Source: Chryseobacterium sp.
Lineage (GTDB): Bacteria; Bacteroidota; Bacteroidia; Flavobacteriales; Weeksellaceae
Assembly (NCBI GenBank): GCA_018260475.1
Contig: JAGLBA010000006.1
Location: 42,940 to 106,939, forward strand
DNA length: 64,000 nucleotides
Direction: 5' to 3'
Shown: in pieces, positions 53,361-62,042 of the stretch
How positions within the stretch are numbered: the first letter of the stretch is position 1
Layout of the letters: the number at the start of each line of letters is the position of its first letter
Made by a program: the position numbers and the translations under genes
The notes under the pieces: model-generated
Databases searched by the model: none
Told to the model about the DNA's origin: nothing
Seen by the model: the letters and a program-made list of their open reading frames with translations, nothing else

Positions 53361-54680
53361 ATGAAGAAAAATAGCATTTTCATAGCGATCGCAACATTCG
53401 CTATGCTTCCCTCTCTATCTCAGGCGCAGGTAACACCTTCCAATGAAGACCTGCTAAAAAGAATTGAAAAATTAGAAGCCGAAAAGGCAAAACCTAAAGA
53501 TTGGGATATCTCTTTCTACGGCTGGGTACGCACAGAATACAGTTTCGATAGCCGCCAATCTGCCTATGCACGGGAGTATCACCTCAATCTATTTCCGCTG
53601 GATGAAAAACTGGACGCTAATGGCAAAGACATCAATGCGGCAGGCTCCAGTAACTTCCTCGCCGTCACAACCCGCGTAGGAACCCGAATCAAAGGACCAG
53701 ATGTTTGGGGTTCCAAAGCAAGCGCCAACATCGAAGCAGACTTTTTCGGAAATACAGAACTCAATAAAACATCCGCAGGAACCGGAAGTTTGGGACTTTT
53801 GAGATTGCGCCACGCCTACGCCACACTCGATTGGGGCAAAACAGCCGTTACTTTTGGACAAACTTGGTATCCTACTTTCATTCCGGAAGTGTTCCCAGCA
53901 GTGGCCAACTTTAACACCGGAATTTTATTTAATCCATTTGGGTGGGCAGGCCAAGTAAAACTTACCCAAAAACTTACTCCGGAACTGGCACTAAGCGTAG
54001 TCGCTTACAAAGACCGCGAATTCCAAACGGCAAACGCCACGGGATCAGCCGTGAACGCCGCCACTTTCAACTCCTCTATGCCAACGCTGCATGCGCAACT
54101 TCAGTATAAAAATAAAAACATTGTTGCAGGTGCCGGAGCAGAATACCAATCGCTAAAACCCGTCATAGAATCCAATGGTTTAGCATCTTCCTACAAAATA
54201 AACTCTGCCAATTACCTTGCTTATTTCAAATATTACAACGACAAAGTTATCGCTAAACTATATGGTATCACGGGTGGAAATTTACACCATTTGGTAATGC
54301 TCGGCGGTTTTGCCGGATATACGGAAGCAAACGGACAAGAGTCCTACAAACCGACAAAATCTTCTGCCGTTTGGATGGATTTAGCTAGTGCTAACCCTAA
54401 AATGGCGCCGGGCGTATTCCTTGGTTATACCAAAAACGGCGGTGTAGATGCTGGGTACAAAAACCTCTACATGCGCGGCATTTCCGGAGCGCGAATCATC
54501 GATGATATATGGCGTGCCTCTGCAAGAGTAGATTTTAAACAAAATAAATTCATGATAACTCCGGAGGTGGAATATACCGCCGCAAAATGGGGCGACCTAA
54601 ACGCTAGTGGAAAAGCCAGAAACAACATCAAGAATGTAGGAAACCTCCGCGGTACCGTACGCGTGATGTACTCTTTTTGA
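53361..54680 (+). CDS. Outer-membrane porin (DcaP-like beta barrel)
   Basis: A 439-residue exported protein: signal peptide (FIAIATFAMLPSLSQAQ), a short coiled coil (EDLLKRIEKLEAEKAK), then a beta barrel starting DISFYGWVRTEYSF and ending in Phe (GTVRVMYSF), as outer-membrane barrels do. The coiled coil plus about 16-strand barrel fits DcaP-type porins, which form trimers for organic acids and similar small substrates. With the MFS symporter and acyl-CoA synthetases that follow, it probably admits short-chain carboxylates. Confidence 0.8.
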   Translation: MKKNSIFIAIATFAMLPSLSQAQVTPSNEDLLKRIEKLEAEKAKPKDWDISFYGWVRTEYSFDSRQSAYAREYHLNLFPLDEKLDANGKDINAAGSSNFLAVTTRVGTRIKGPDVWGSKASANIEADFFGNTELNKTSAGTGSLGLLRLRHAYATLDWGKTAVTFGQTWYPTFIPEVFPAVANFNTGILFNPFGWAGQVKLTQKLTPELALSVVAYKDREFQTANATGSAVNAATFNSSMPTLHAQLQYKNKNIVAGAGAEYQSLKPVIESNGLASSYKINSANYLAYFKYYNDKVIAKLYGITGGNLHHLVMLGGFAGYTEANGQESYKPTKSSAVWMDLASANPKMAPGVFLGYTKNGGVDAGYKNLYMRGISGARIIDDIWRASARVDFKQNKFMITPEVEYTAAKWGDLNASGKARNNIKNVGNLRGTVRVMYSF

Positions 54681-54798
54681 TGGGTAATGGCTAATGAATA
54701 ATAGGTTATGATTATAGCAAAACATAATCCCAAACCCTTGATATATAAATCCTAATCCCATAATCCCTAACTTAAGTAACCTAAATAACCTATATACT

Positions 54799-56385
54799 AT
54801 GAATAATGACAACAACCTGCACACGGCAGAACCCGTAATGAGCGAGCGCGAGAAAAACCGCACCATCTGGGGCGTCATCATGGCGTCTTCACTTGGAACC
54901 CTTATCGAGTGGTATGATTTCTTTATCTTTGGAAGTTTGGCGGTGGTGCTTTCCACCAAATTTTTCCCATCAGATAACCCTACAGCGGCATTCCTTTCCA
55001 CATTGGCAACTTTTGCCGCAGGATTTGTGGTAAGGCCTTTCGGTGCGTTATTTTTCGGGCGTCTTGGCGATATGATCGGTCGAAAATACACCTTCCTTGT
55101 AACCTTGCTCATCATGGGCTTTTCTACCTTCCTCATCGGATGCGTTCCGTCTTATGAAACCATCGGATTTATGGCACCTGTCCTGGTTTTAATCCTAAGA
55201 TTATTACAAGGCTTGGCTCTTGGTGGTGAATATGGCGGCGCCGCCACTTATGTAGCGGAATATGCACAGCCACACCGCAGAGGCTACTGGACATCTTGGA
55301 TTCAGACTACGGCTACACTAGGACTTTTCGTATCTCTCGCAGTAATTTTAATAACTAAAACGACTTTAACAAAAGAAGAATTTTCCGATTGGGGCTGGAG
55401 AATCCCATTCTGGATTTCTATCCTAATGGTAGGCGTTTCCTACATCATCAGAAGAAATATGAAGGAATCTCCGCTTTTTGCAGCGGCTAAAAAAGAAGGA
55501 AAAACTTCTACTAACCCTTTGAAAGAATCTTTCGGTAACAAATACAACTTCAAATTTGTTTTGCTGGCACTCTTCGGAGCCGTTATGGGACAGGGCGTGG
55601 TTTGGTATACAGGGCAATTTTATGCCATGAGCTTCCTACAAAAAGTAATGAATGTGGAGTCTTCCCAAGTAGATACCATCATGGCGGCAGCGCTTTTCCT
55701 TGGGACACCACTCTTTATATTGTTCGGTTGGCTTTCAGATAAGGTGGGCAGAAAATCCATCATCCTTTTGGGTATGTTGCTCGCGATTTTTGCTTACAGG
55801 CCTATCTACCGCGCTATGTATCACGCTGTCAATTTATCAGAAAAAACAGTGGTAAAAGACAGCGAAACGATGAAAAGAACCCTCAAAGTTCACGATAAGA
55901 TCGCGACAGATAGTTTAATCACTTTCCACACCGAGAAAACTTTTACCGATGGCTCTACTTTGAAAAAAGACTCCATCGTGCACTGGACTCCGACTGGTCC
56001 CGTAATGAAAGACGGCAAACCTGAAGCCGCTAAAATGGATGTAGCCGTAACCGTGGATTCTGGCACCCGCTGGAAACTTATCGGCTTACTCTTCGTTCAA
56101 TTGGTTTTCGTAACCATGGTTTATGGCCCTATCGCGGCGTTCTTGGTAGAAATGTTCCCGGTACGCATCCGCTATACATCCATGTCTTTGCCTTACCACA
56201 TTGGAAACGGGATCTTCGGAGGTTTGCTTCCTGCGGTAGCGACATATCTTGTCACAAACGCCAAAGATACAGGCCACGCCGAATGGTATTTGCAAGGTCT
56301 TTGGTACCCTATTATTGTGGCGGCAGTATCACTTGTTATCGGATTTTTCTACCTGAACGGCAAAGACCGCAATGTGGAAGACTAA
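54799..56385 (+). CDS. MFS transporter of the metabolite:H+ symporter (ProP/ShiA) type
   Basis: A 528-residue 12-helix transporter. Family marks: SLGTLIEWYDFFIFG in helix 1, FGRLGDMIGRKYTF (motif A), LQGLALGGEYGGAATYVAE, and PVRIRYTSMSLPYHIGNG near the C-terminus. It carries an unusual roughly 80-residue hydrophilic insertion (about residues 344-424, rich in Lys/Thr/Asp) in a loop in the second half. Substrate by context: acetate, propionate or another small carboxylate. The gap before it has low-complexity CCTAATCC-like units. Confidence 0.87.
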   Translation: MNNDNNLHTAEPVMSEREKNRTIWGVIMASSLGTLIEWYDFFIFGSLAVVLSTKFFPSDNPTAAFLSTLATFAAGFVVRPFGALFFGRLGDMIGRKYTFLVTLLIMGFSTFLIGCVPSYETIGFMAPVLVLILRLLQGLALGGEYGGAATYVAEYAQPHRRGYWTSWIQTTATLGLFVSLAVILITKTTLTKEEFSDWGWRIPFWISILMVGVSYIIRRNMKESPLFAAAKKEGKTSTNPLKESFGNKYNFKFVLLALFGAVMGQGVVWYTGQFYAMSFLQKVMNVESSQVDTIMAAALFLGTPLFILFGWLSDKVGRKSIILLGMLLAIFAYRPIYRAMYHAVNLSEKTVVKDSETMKRTLKVHDKIATDSLITFHTEKTFTDGSTLKKDSIVHWTPTGPVMKDGKPEAAKMDVAVTVDSGTRWKLIGLLFVQLVFVTMVYGPIAAFLVEMFPVRIRYTSMSLPYHIGNGIFGGLLPAVATYLVTNAKDTGHAEWYLQGLWYPIIVAAVSLVIGFFYLNGKDRNVED

Positions 56386-56423
56386 TCTAAATTAAAATTT
56401 AATTAACTTTAAAATCATCAAAA

Positions 56424-56651
56424 ATGGACGGAATAAGAAAAATATTAGGAATAGTGTGGCTGATTTTGGCGCTTGTAGTGTGCTACTTCGGAATCACAGA
56501 ATTCGGATGGCCGAAAATCATGTCGGAGAAGCAAGACGACCAGGTATTTGGGTGGATTATCATGACCATCCTGATGCCGATCATCGTAGGAGGGCTCGCA
56601 ATCTTCGGAGTTTATGCGTTAAAAGGTGAATATTCACAAGAGAAACTTTAG
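56424..56651 (+). CDS. Small two-helix membrane protein (DUF6814-like)
   Basis: A 75-residue protein with two membrane segments (ILGIVWLILALVVCYFGI and WIIMTILMPIIVGGLAIFGVYAL) joined by a charged loop (MSEKQDDQ). This pattern and the place right after an MFS symporter match small DUF6814-type partners. It starts 38 bases after the transporter and is followed by a terminator. An accessory role for the transporter is inferred. Confidence 0.75.
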   Translation: MDGIRKILGIVWLILALVVCYFGITEFGWPKIMSEKQDDQVFGWIIMTILMPIIVGGLAIFGVYALKGEYSQEKL

Positions 56652-56672
56652 AAAATTAAAACTCTCAAAATA

Positions 56673-56702
56673 GGCAGCAGAATTTACTGCTGCTTTGTTT
56701 TT
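56673..56702 (+). terminator. Terminator after transporter genes
   Basis: GGCAGCAG, loop AATTTA, CTGCTGC, then TTTGTTTTT. Confidence 0.75.
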
Positions 56703-56793
56703 GGGTTAAAATTTTAATTAAAAAAGAATATATGTACCTTTAAAAATCAAGAATATACTTAATTTTATTAAACTAATAAAACGACGGCGCCAA

Positions 56794-59049
56794 ATGAAAC
56801 GAATATTAATTGCTGATAATGATTACCGCTTCGCTATGGCGCTGGAGCATACTTTGCGAAAAGCAGGATTCGCGGTTTTTGCAGCGAGAAATATGTCCGA
56901 AACTCGGGAAATCCTTAAAAAACAAAAACCCGCGTTGTTATTACTGGGAATTGCTGATATAACCGTTTTAAAAGCCATCCGGGAGTATTCCACGAAAGTG
57001 AAAATCCTGATGCTTTCGGCTAAAAATAGTCCTGCCGAGATCAATAAATACAAACTTGCCGGTGCCGATGATCATTTGCCAAAGACCAGTTCCCTGAAAA
57101 CCATCTCCGAAAAAGCCGACGAATTTTTAACTGAAAAAACACCAAACCAAAAGACTACTAATATGAAAGCCACTGAAATGTTCCGCGAAAGCTTAGAAAA
57201 CAAAGAACAATTTTGGGCTGAACAAGCCAAGGAAATCCAATGGTTTGAATTTCCTAAAACCATCCTCGCTGAAGACCGAAACGGCTACCACCAATGGTTT
57301 ACGGATGGTAGATTGAATATGTCCTACCTTTGTATTGATAAACATATCGAAGACGGCTTCGGAGACCAGGTGGCGGTGGTTTATGACTCGCCCGTAACCG
57401 AAAAGGTGGAAAAATACACCTTTAACCAACTGAAAGAACAGGTTTCCAAACTAGCAGGCGGATTGAAATCGCTCGGGCTGGAAAAAGGCGATACCGCAGT
57501 CATTTATATGCCGATGATTCCTCAGACGCTATTTGCTATGCTGGCGTGCGCAAGGATTGGCGTAATCCATAATGTGGTTTTTGGCGGCTTTGCCCCACAT
57601 GAATTGGTGGTCAGAATTGATGATTGTAAGCCAAAAGTGATGATCACAGCGACCGCCGGTGTAGAAATCGCCAAGCGGATTCCGTATCTTCCTTTAGTTG
57701 AAAAAGCCATTGAACTTGCCGCAGACCATGTTCCAAATATCATCGTTTTCGATCGACAATTGATCGAAAATAAACATGAGTTTTTTGAAGGCACGGTGGA
57801 TTATCAGACCTTGGTAGAACAATCCGCACCTGCAGATTACATCTCTGTGGAGGGCAACCACCCGCTTTATCTTCTCTACACTTCCGGGACTACGGGAAAA
57901 CCGAAAGGGGTACAACGCGATACCGGAGGCCATGCCGTGGCACTGAAATTCTCTATGAAATACCACTACGGTATGGAACCGGGGGAAACTTTTTGGGCAG
58001 CATCTGATTTCGGGTGGGCAGTTGGGCATTCCTATATGGTTTATGGCCCGCTCCTGAACCGAAATACAACCATTGTTTTTGAGGGAAAACCTGTGATGAC
58101 GCCGGATGCAGGAACTTTTTGGCGCGTCATTTCGGAACATAAAGTCAATGCCATGTTCACGGCACCTACGGCCATCCGAGCCATTAAAAAGGAAGATCCC
58201 GATGGCAAATTTGTGAAAAAATATGATCTATCATCATTAAAAAAACAATTCCTCGCCGGGGAACGCTGCGATGTCGCTACGCTGGATTGGTATAACGAGT
58301 ATATAGGTGTGCCAGCAATAGACCACTGGTGGCAAACGGAATCTGGATCACCAATGCTCGGACTGCTCACTCATTTTGAGGATTATAAAATTAAAAGAGC
58401 TTCAGCAGGGAAACCAGTTCCCGGATACGATATTAAAATTTTCGATGAAAGTGGCTACGAAATGGATGCACACCATGAAGGCTACCTCGTCATAAAGCTA
58501 CCGCTGGCACCTGGCGCGCTCATGGGATTGTGGAACGATTTCCCACGCTTCCAGAGCAGTTATCTCTCCCAATTTCCGGGCTATTATTTCTCCGGAGACG
58601 GCGCAATAAAGGACGAGGATGGATATATCTTCGTGACGGGTCGTGTGGATGATGTGATCAATGTCGCGGGACACCGCCTCTCGACTTCCGAAATGGAAGA
58701 AGTGGTTTCCTCGCATCCTAATATCGCAGAATGTGCCGTGGTAGGCGTGGAAGATCAGTTAAAAGGCCAAATTCCGTTTGCCGTGGTGGTAACAAAAGCG
58801 GGTGTGGAGAAGTCCGAAGACGAAATTCAAAATGAAATCGTAGCATTGGTGCGTGAGAAAATCGGTGCCGTGGCTTCCCTTAGAAATGTGGTGACTGTAA
58901 AAAGATTGCCAAAAACACGCTCCGGAAAAATCTTGAGAAAACTCATCCGCACCATGCTGGACGGCAAGGATTTCCAAATGCCTTCCACCATAGACGATGA
59001 AAGCATCGTGGCGGAACTTCAAGAAAAATTCAAAGAACTGAAAAGATAA
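56794..59049 (+). CDS. Pseudo-receiver / acyl-CoA synthetase (propionyl-CoA ligase-like) fusion
   Basis: A single 751-residue frame. Residues 1-112 are a CheY-like receiver (RILIADNDYRFAMALEHTL): acidic pair Asp8/Asp10, Ser75 (MLSAKN) and Lys97 (HLPKTSS) are kept, but the phospho-acceptor position is Gly52 (LLLLGIAD). After a Lys/Thr-rich linker (113-123), residues 124-751 are an AMP-forming acyl-CoA synthetase of PrpE/ACSS3 type: YTSGTTGKPKGVQRDTGGH, WWQTESGSPM, and the C-terminal PKTRSGKILRK Lys. An internal ATG at 57163 (Met124) could also give the enzyme alone. The start at 56794 is the first in-frame ATG; no frameshift is needed. Confidence 0.9.
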   Translation: MKRILIADNDYRFAMALEHTLRKAGFAVFAARNMSETREILKKQKPALLLLGIADITVLKAIREYSTKVKILMLSAKNSPAEINKYKLAGADDHLPKTSSLKTISEKADEFLTEKTPNQKTTNMKATEMFRESLENKEQFWAEQAKEIQWFEFPKTILAEDRNGYHQWFTDGRLNMSYLCIDKHIEDGFGDQVAVVYDSPVTEKVEKYTFNQLKEQVSKLAGGLKSLGLEKGDTAVIYMPMIPQTLFAMLACARIGVIHNVVFGGFAPHELVVRIDDCKPKVMITATAGVEIAKRIPYLPLVEKAIELAADHVPNIIVFDRQLIENKHEFFEGTVDYQTLVEQSAPADYISVEGNHPLYLLYTSGTTGKPKGVQRDTGGHAVALKFSMKYHYGMEPGETFWAASDFGWAVGHSYMVYGPLLNRNTTIVFEGKPVMTPDAGTFWRVISEHKVNAMFTAPTAIRAIKKEDPDGKFVKKYDLSSLKKQFLAGERCDVATLDWYNEYIGVPAIDHWWQTESGSPMLGLLTHFEDYKIKRASAGKPVPGYDIKIFDESGYEMDAHHEGYLVIKLPLAPGALMGLWNDFPRFQSSYLSQFPGYYFSGDGAIKDEDGYIFVTGRVDDVINVAGHRLSTSEMEEVVSSHPNIAECAVVGVEDQLKGQIPFAVVVTKAGVEKSEDEIQNEIVALVREKIGAVASLRNVVTVKRLPKTRSGKILRKLIRTMLDGKDFQMPSTIDDESIVAELQEKFKELKR

Positions 59050-59237
59050 TTTTTCTTAACTTTAATTTATGTTCTTGATAACCATAAAGGCACGGAGTGA
59101 AATACAGAAACCGCTGAGTATTTTTATAATCTATTAAAGGTTCATCGATCAGCTTCGTTCATCGGAGAATAATAACAATTGACAATTAATCATTAACACG
59201 ATATCTTTTATTATTAACAATTAATCATTATAAAATT

Positions 59238-61145
59238 ATGAACAGCCAAATAAAAAACCTTCCGGAATATTTTAAACAATATAAAAAATCCATCAAAAAC
59301 CCAAAGAAATTTTGGGATAATATCGCTGATGAGAACTTCGTTTGGTACCAGCGTTGGTCCAAAGTAGTGGATTTTGATATGGAAAAAGCCGAAATCAAGT
59401 GGTTTAAAAACGCCAAACTCAACATCACCAAAAACTGCCTGGATCGGCACCTGAACGAGCGCGGCGAGAAAACCGCCATCATTTTTGAACCCAACGACCC
59501 GAAAGAACCGGCTCAACAAATTTCCTATATCGACCTGCACCAGCGCGTTTGCAAAATGGCGAATGTGCTGAGAGATTTGGGCGTAGAGAAAGGCGACCGC
59601 GTGTGTATCTATCTACCCATGATCCCGGAATTGGCCGTATCCATGCTGGCTTGCGCAAGACTGGGCGCCATTCACTCGGTGATTTTTGCAGGCTTCTCTT
59701 CATCTGCCGTAGCTTCACGCGTGAACGACTGCGAGGCGAAAGTCATCATTTGCTCAGACGGCTCTTTCCGTGGCAACAAAGCCATTGATTTAAAAAGTAT
59801 TATAGACGAAGCCGTAGAAAAAACACCGACCGTAGAAAAAGTTTTGGTGGTGAAAAGAACCGGCGGCACGGTTGAGATGAAGGACGGCCGCGATGTCTGG
59901 CTGGAACCGCTTTACGAAAAAGCATCCACAGATTTTGTAAGCAGAATAATGGATGCCGAAGATCCGCTTTTCATTCTGTACACCTCCGGCTCTACCGGCA
60001 AACCGAAGGGTATGCTGCACACCTGCGCCGGCTACATGGTTTACACCGCCTATACCTTCAAAAATGTATTCGATTATCGTGAGAACGACATCTATTGGTG
60101 CACCGCGGATATTGGCTGGATCACGGGGCACTCCTACATCCTCTACGGTCCGCTTGCCAACGGCGCTACCACGGTGATCTTTGAGGGCGTACCTACTTAC
60201 CCGGCACCGGACAGATTTTGGGAAGTCATTGAAAAACATAAAGTCACACAATTCTACACCGCTCCTACCGCCATCCGTTCTTTGGCAAAAGAAAGTTCGG
60301 AATGGGTAGATAAGCACGATCTTTCCAGCCTGCGCGTGATCGGATCCGTGGGCGAACCTATAAATGATGAGGCTTGGCATTGGTACAACGACCATGTGGG
60401 GAATAAGAAATGCCCGATTGTGGATACCTGGTGGCAAACTGAAACGGGCGGCATCATGATTTCGCCAATTCCGTTCGTGACGCCTACGAAGCCAACCTAC
60501 GCCACGCTGCCATTGCCGGGTATCCAACCTGTCTTAATGGACGAAAAACGCAACGAAATCACAGGAAACCAAGTTGATGGCAATCTTTGTATCCGCTTCC
60601 CTTGGCCGGGGATTGCCCGCACCATTTGGGGCGATCACCAGCGTTACAAGGAAACCTACTTCACGGCTTTTCCGGGGAAATATTTCACAGGAGATGGCGC
60701 CCTGCGAGATGAGGTGGGATACTACCGCATCACGGGGCGTGTGGATGATGTCATCATCGTATCCGGGCACAACCTGGGAACCGCGCCAATCGAGGACAGC
60801 ATTAACCTGCACCCAGCCGTGGCGGAATCCGCGATTGTGGGCTACCCGCACGATGTGAAGGGCAACGCTCTTTATGGGTTCGTGATCCTGAAAGAATCCG
60901 GCGAAGGCCGCGACAAGGATAATCTGCGCAAGGAAATTAACCAGCAGATTGCGGATTCCATAGGGCCTATCGCGAAATTGGAAAAGATACAGTTCGTTTC
61001 TGCGCTACCGAAAACGCGCTCCGGAAAAATTATGCGCCGCATCCTGAGAAAAATTGCCGAAGGTGATTTCAGCAATTTCGGGGACACCTCCACCCTTCTA
61101 AATCCAGAAATTGTAGAGGAAATCAAGGAGGAAAGAGTTTCCTAA
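59238..61145 (+). CDS. acs: Acetate--CoA ligase (acetyl-CoA synthetase)
   Basis: A 635-residue enzyme turning acetate, ATP and CoA into acetyl-CoA. N-terminal ACAS domain (PKKFWDNIADENFVWYQRW), AMP-binding loop YTSGSTGKPKGMLHT, GWITGHSYILYGPL, the WWQTETGG acyl-pocket Trp typical of acetate-specific enzymes, and C-terminal PKTRSGKIMRR with the acetylatable Lys. It follows the fusion gene by 188 bases of low-complexity sequence that has a direct repeat (ACAATTAATCATTA, twice). Confidence 0.95.
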   Translation: MNSQIKNLPEYFKQYKKSIKNPKKFWDNIADENFVWYQRWSKVVDFDMEKAEIKWFKNAKLNITKNCLDRHLNERGEKTAIIFEPNDPKEPAQQISYIDLHQRVCKMANVLRDLGVEKGDRVCIYLPMIPELAVSMLACARLGAIHSVIFAGFSSSAVASRVNDCEAKVIICSDGSFRGNKAIDLKSIIDEAVEKTPTVEKVLVVKRTGGTVEMKDGRDVWLEPLYEKASTDFVSRIMDAEDPLFILYTSGSTGKPKGMLHTCAGYMVYTAYTFKNVFDYRENDIYWCTADIGWITGHSYILYGPLANGATTVIFEGVPTYPAPDRFWEVIEKHKVTQFYTAPTAIRSLAKESSEWVDKHDLSSLRVIGSVGEPINDEAWHWYNDHVGNKKCPIVDTWWQTETGGIMISPIPFVTPTKPTYATLPLPGIQPVLMDEKRNEITGNQVDGNLCIRFPWPGIARTIWGDHQRYKETYFTAFPGKYFTGDGALRDEVGYYRITGRVDDVIIVSGHNLGTAPIEDSINLHPAVAESAIVGYPHDVKGNALYGFVILKESGEGRDKDNLRKEINQQIADSIGPIAKLEKIQFVSALPKTRSGKIMRRILRKIAEGDFSNFGDTSTLLNPEIVEEIKEERVS

Positions 61146-61199
61146 AATTAGACTGTATATTGGTTGATTACAATTATAGGAATCAGTATTTTCATTTAA

Positions 61200-61240
61200 A
61201 CTTCATCGGAGGAATCAATCCGGTGGAGTTTTTTTTTTTT
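61200..61240 (+). terminator. Terminator of acs
   Basis: ACTTCATCGGA pairs with TCCGGTGGAGT (two G-T pairs), then a run of about eleven T. Confidence 0.85.
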
Positions 61241-61311
61241 GGGATGTTGCAAACGACTTTAAATTTCTAAGTTCTAAACCACTTACTTCTCTAATTTATA
61301 TATTTCTTTTT

Positions 61312-61410
61312 TGGGCGTGTCCCTTCGGGTCGGGCTGTTCAGGGCTACGCTTCGCTCCGGTGCTTTGCACTGCTCCCTTCGGTCGCACCCTTACCATCCC
61401 TCACGCGGTG
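61312..61410 (+). repeat. Dispersed intergenic repeat family B, copy 2
   Basis: Starts GGGCGTGTCCCTTCGGGTCG and ends TCACGCGGTG. Close to identical to 43804-43904 in inverted orientation, about 17.4 kb away. In the same gap (61146-62042) there is also a short GTCATTGCGAGGAACGAAG-type element (inverted, 61611-61640) and family A copy 3. No gene is supported there. Confidence 0.85.
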
Positions 61411-61728
61411 AGCGTGTTATTTCTCTGGTAACGATTATTTTTATCATTAGAGATCCAAAAAATAAATTTGAAATAATGGCCGTGAAAAAAATTTGAAATA
61501 TTTGTCCCAATACTCCTGAAAACTCGAAATAATAATTGGATTTTCCAGAAGTAATGAATATTGATTCCTCAAATCAAGTTTAGATTTCATTCGTCAATGT
61601 AATTCTAAAGCGTCCAGATTGCTTCGTTCCTCGCAATGACACCATAGAATTTGAAACTCAACATTTAGACCCAGCACCAAAACTTCGACCATTAGAACAT
61701 CGAAACCTGAAACTTTGAACCGTGGTGG

Positions 61729-61848
61729 CGGCGAATCTCGTGCGCCCCGGATCGCAGCGGCTACCCCGCAGCAAGCGCGGGGAAAGTGATGCGGCATGAA
61801 TCTAAGCGCGGGCGCGAGGAGTAATAGCGGAGAGCCGGAAATGGCGCC
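61729..61848 (+). repeat. Dispersed intergenic repeat family A, copy 3
   Basis: Begins CGGCGAATCTCGTGCGCCCC and ends AGAGCCGGAAATGGCGCC, with an internal CCCCGC...GCGGGG hairpin. Same orientation as copy 1. Confidence 0.8.
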
Positions 61849-61990
61849 AAAAAAAAAATACTGTGTGTAGATTATGAAAGCTCGAAGATTGCTGATGGAT
61901 ACTCTTCTCTGTGGAACTTTTAGGTCTCCGTGGTTTAAATTAAATGTCTCGCTGATTTTTTATTTGTACTAAATCAGCTAAATTTTTTAT

Positions 61991-62020
61991 AAAAAAACCG
62001 CCTCCTTTTGGGAAGCGGTT
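61991..62020 (-). terminator. Terminator of rpsA
   Basis: On the minus strand AACCGCTTCC pairs with GGAGGCGGTT (one mismatch) around loop CAAAA, then seven T. It is 23 bases past the stop codon. Confidence 0.85.
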
Positions 62021-62042
62021 CATTATTAAGTTTGGTTGAGGG

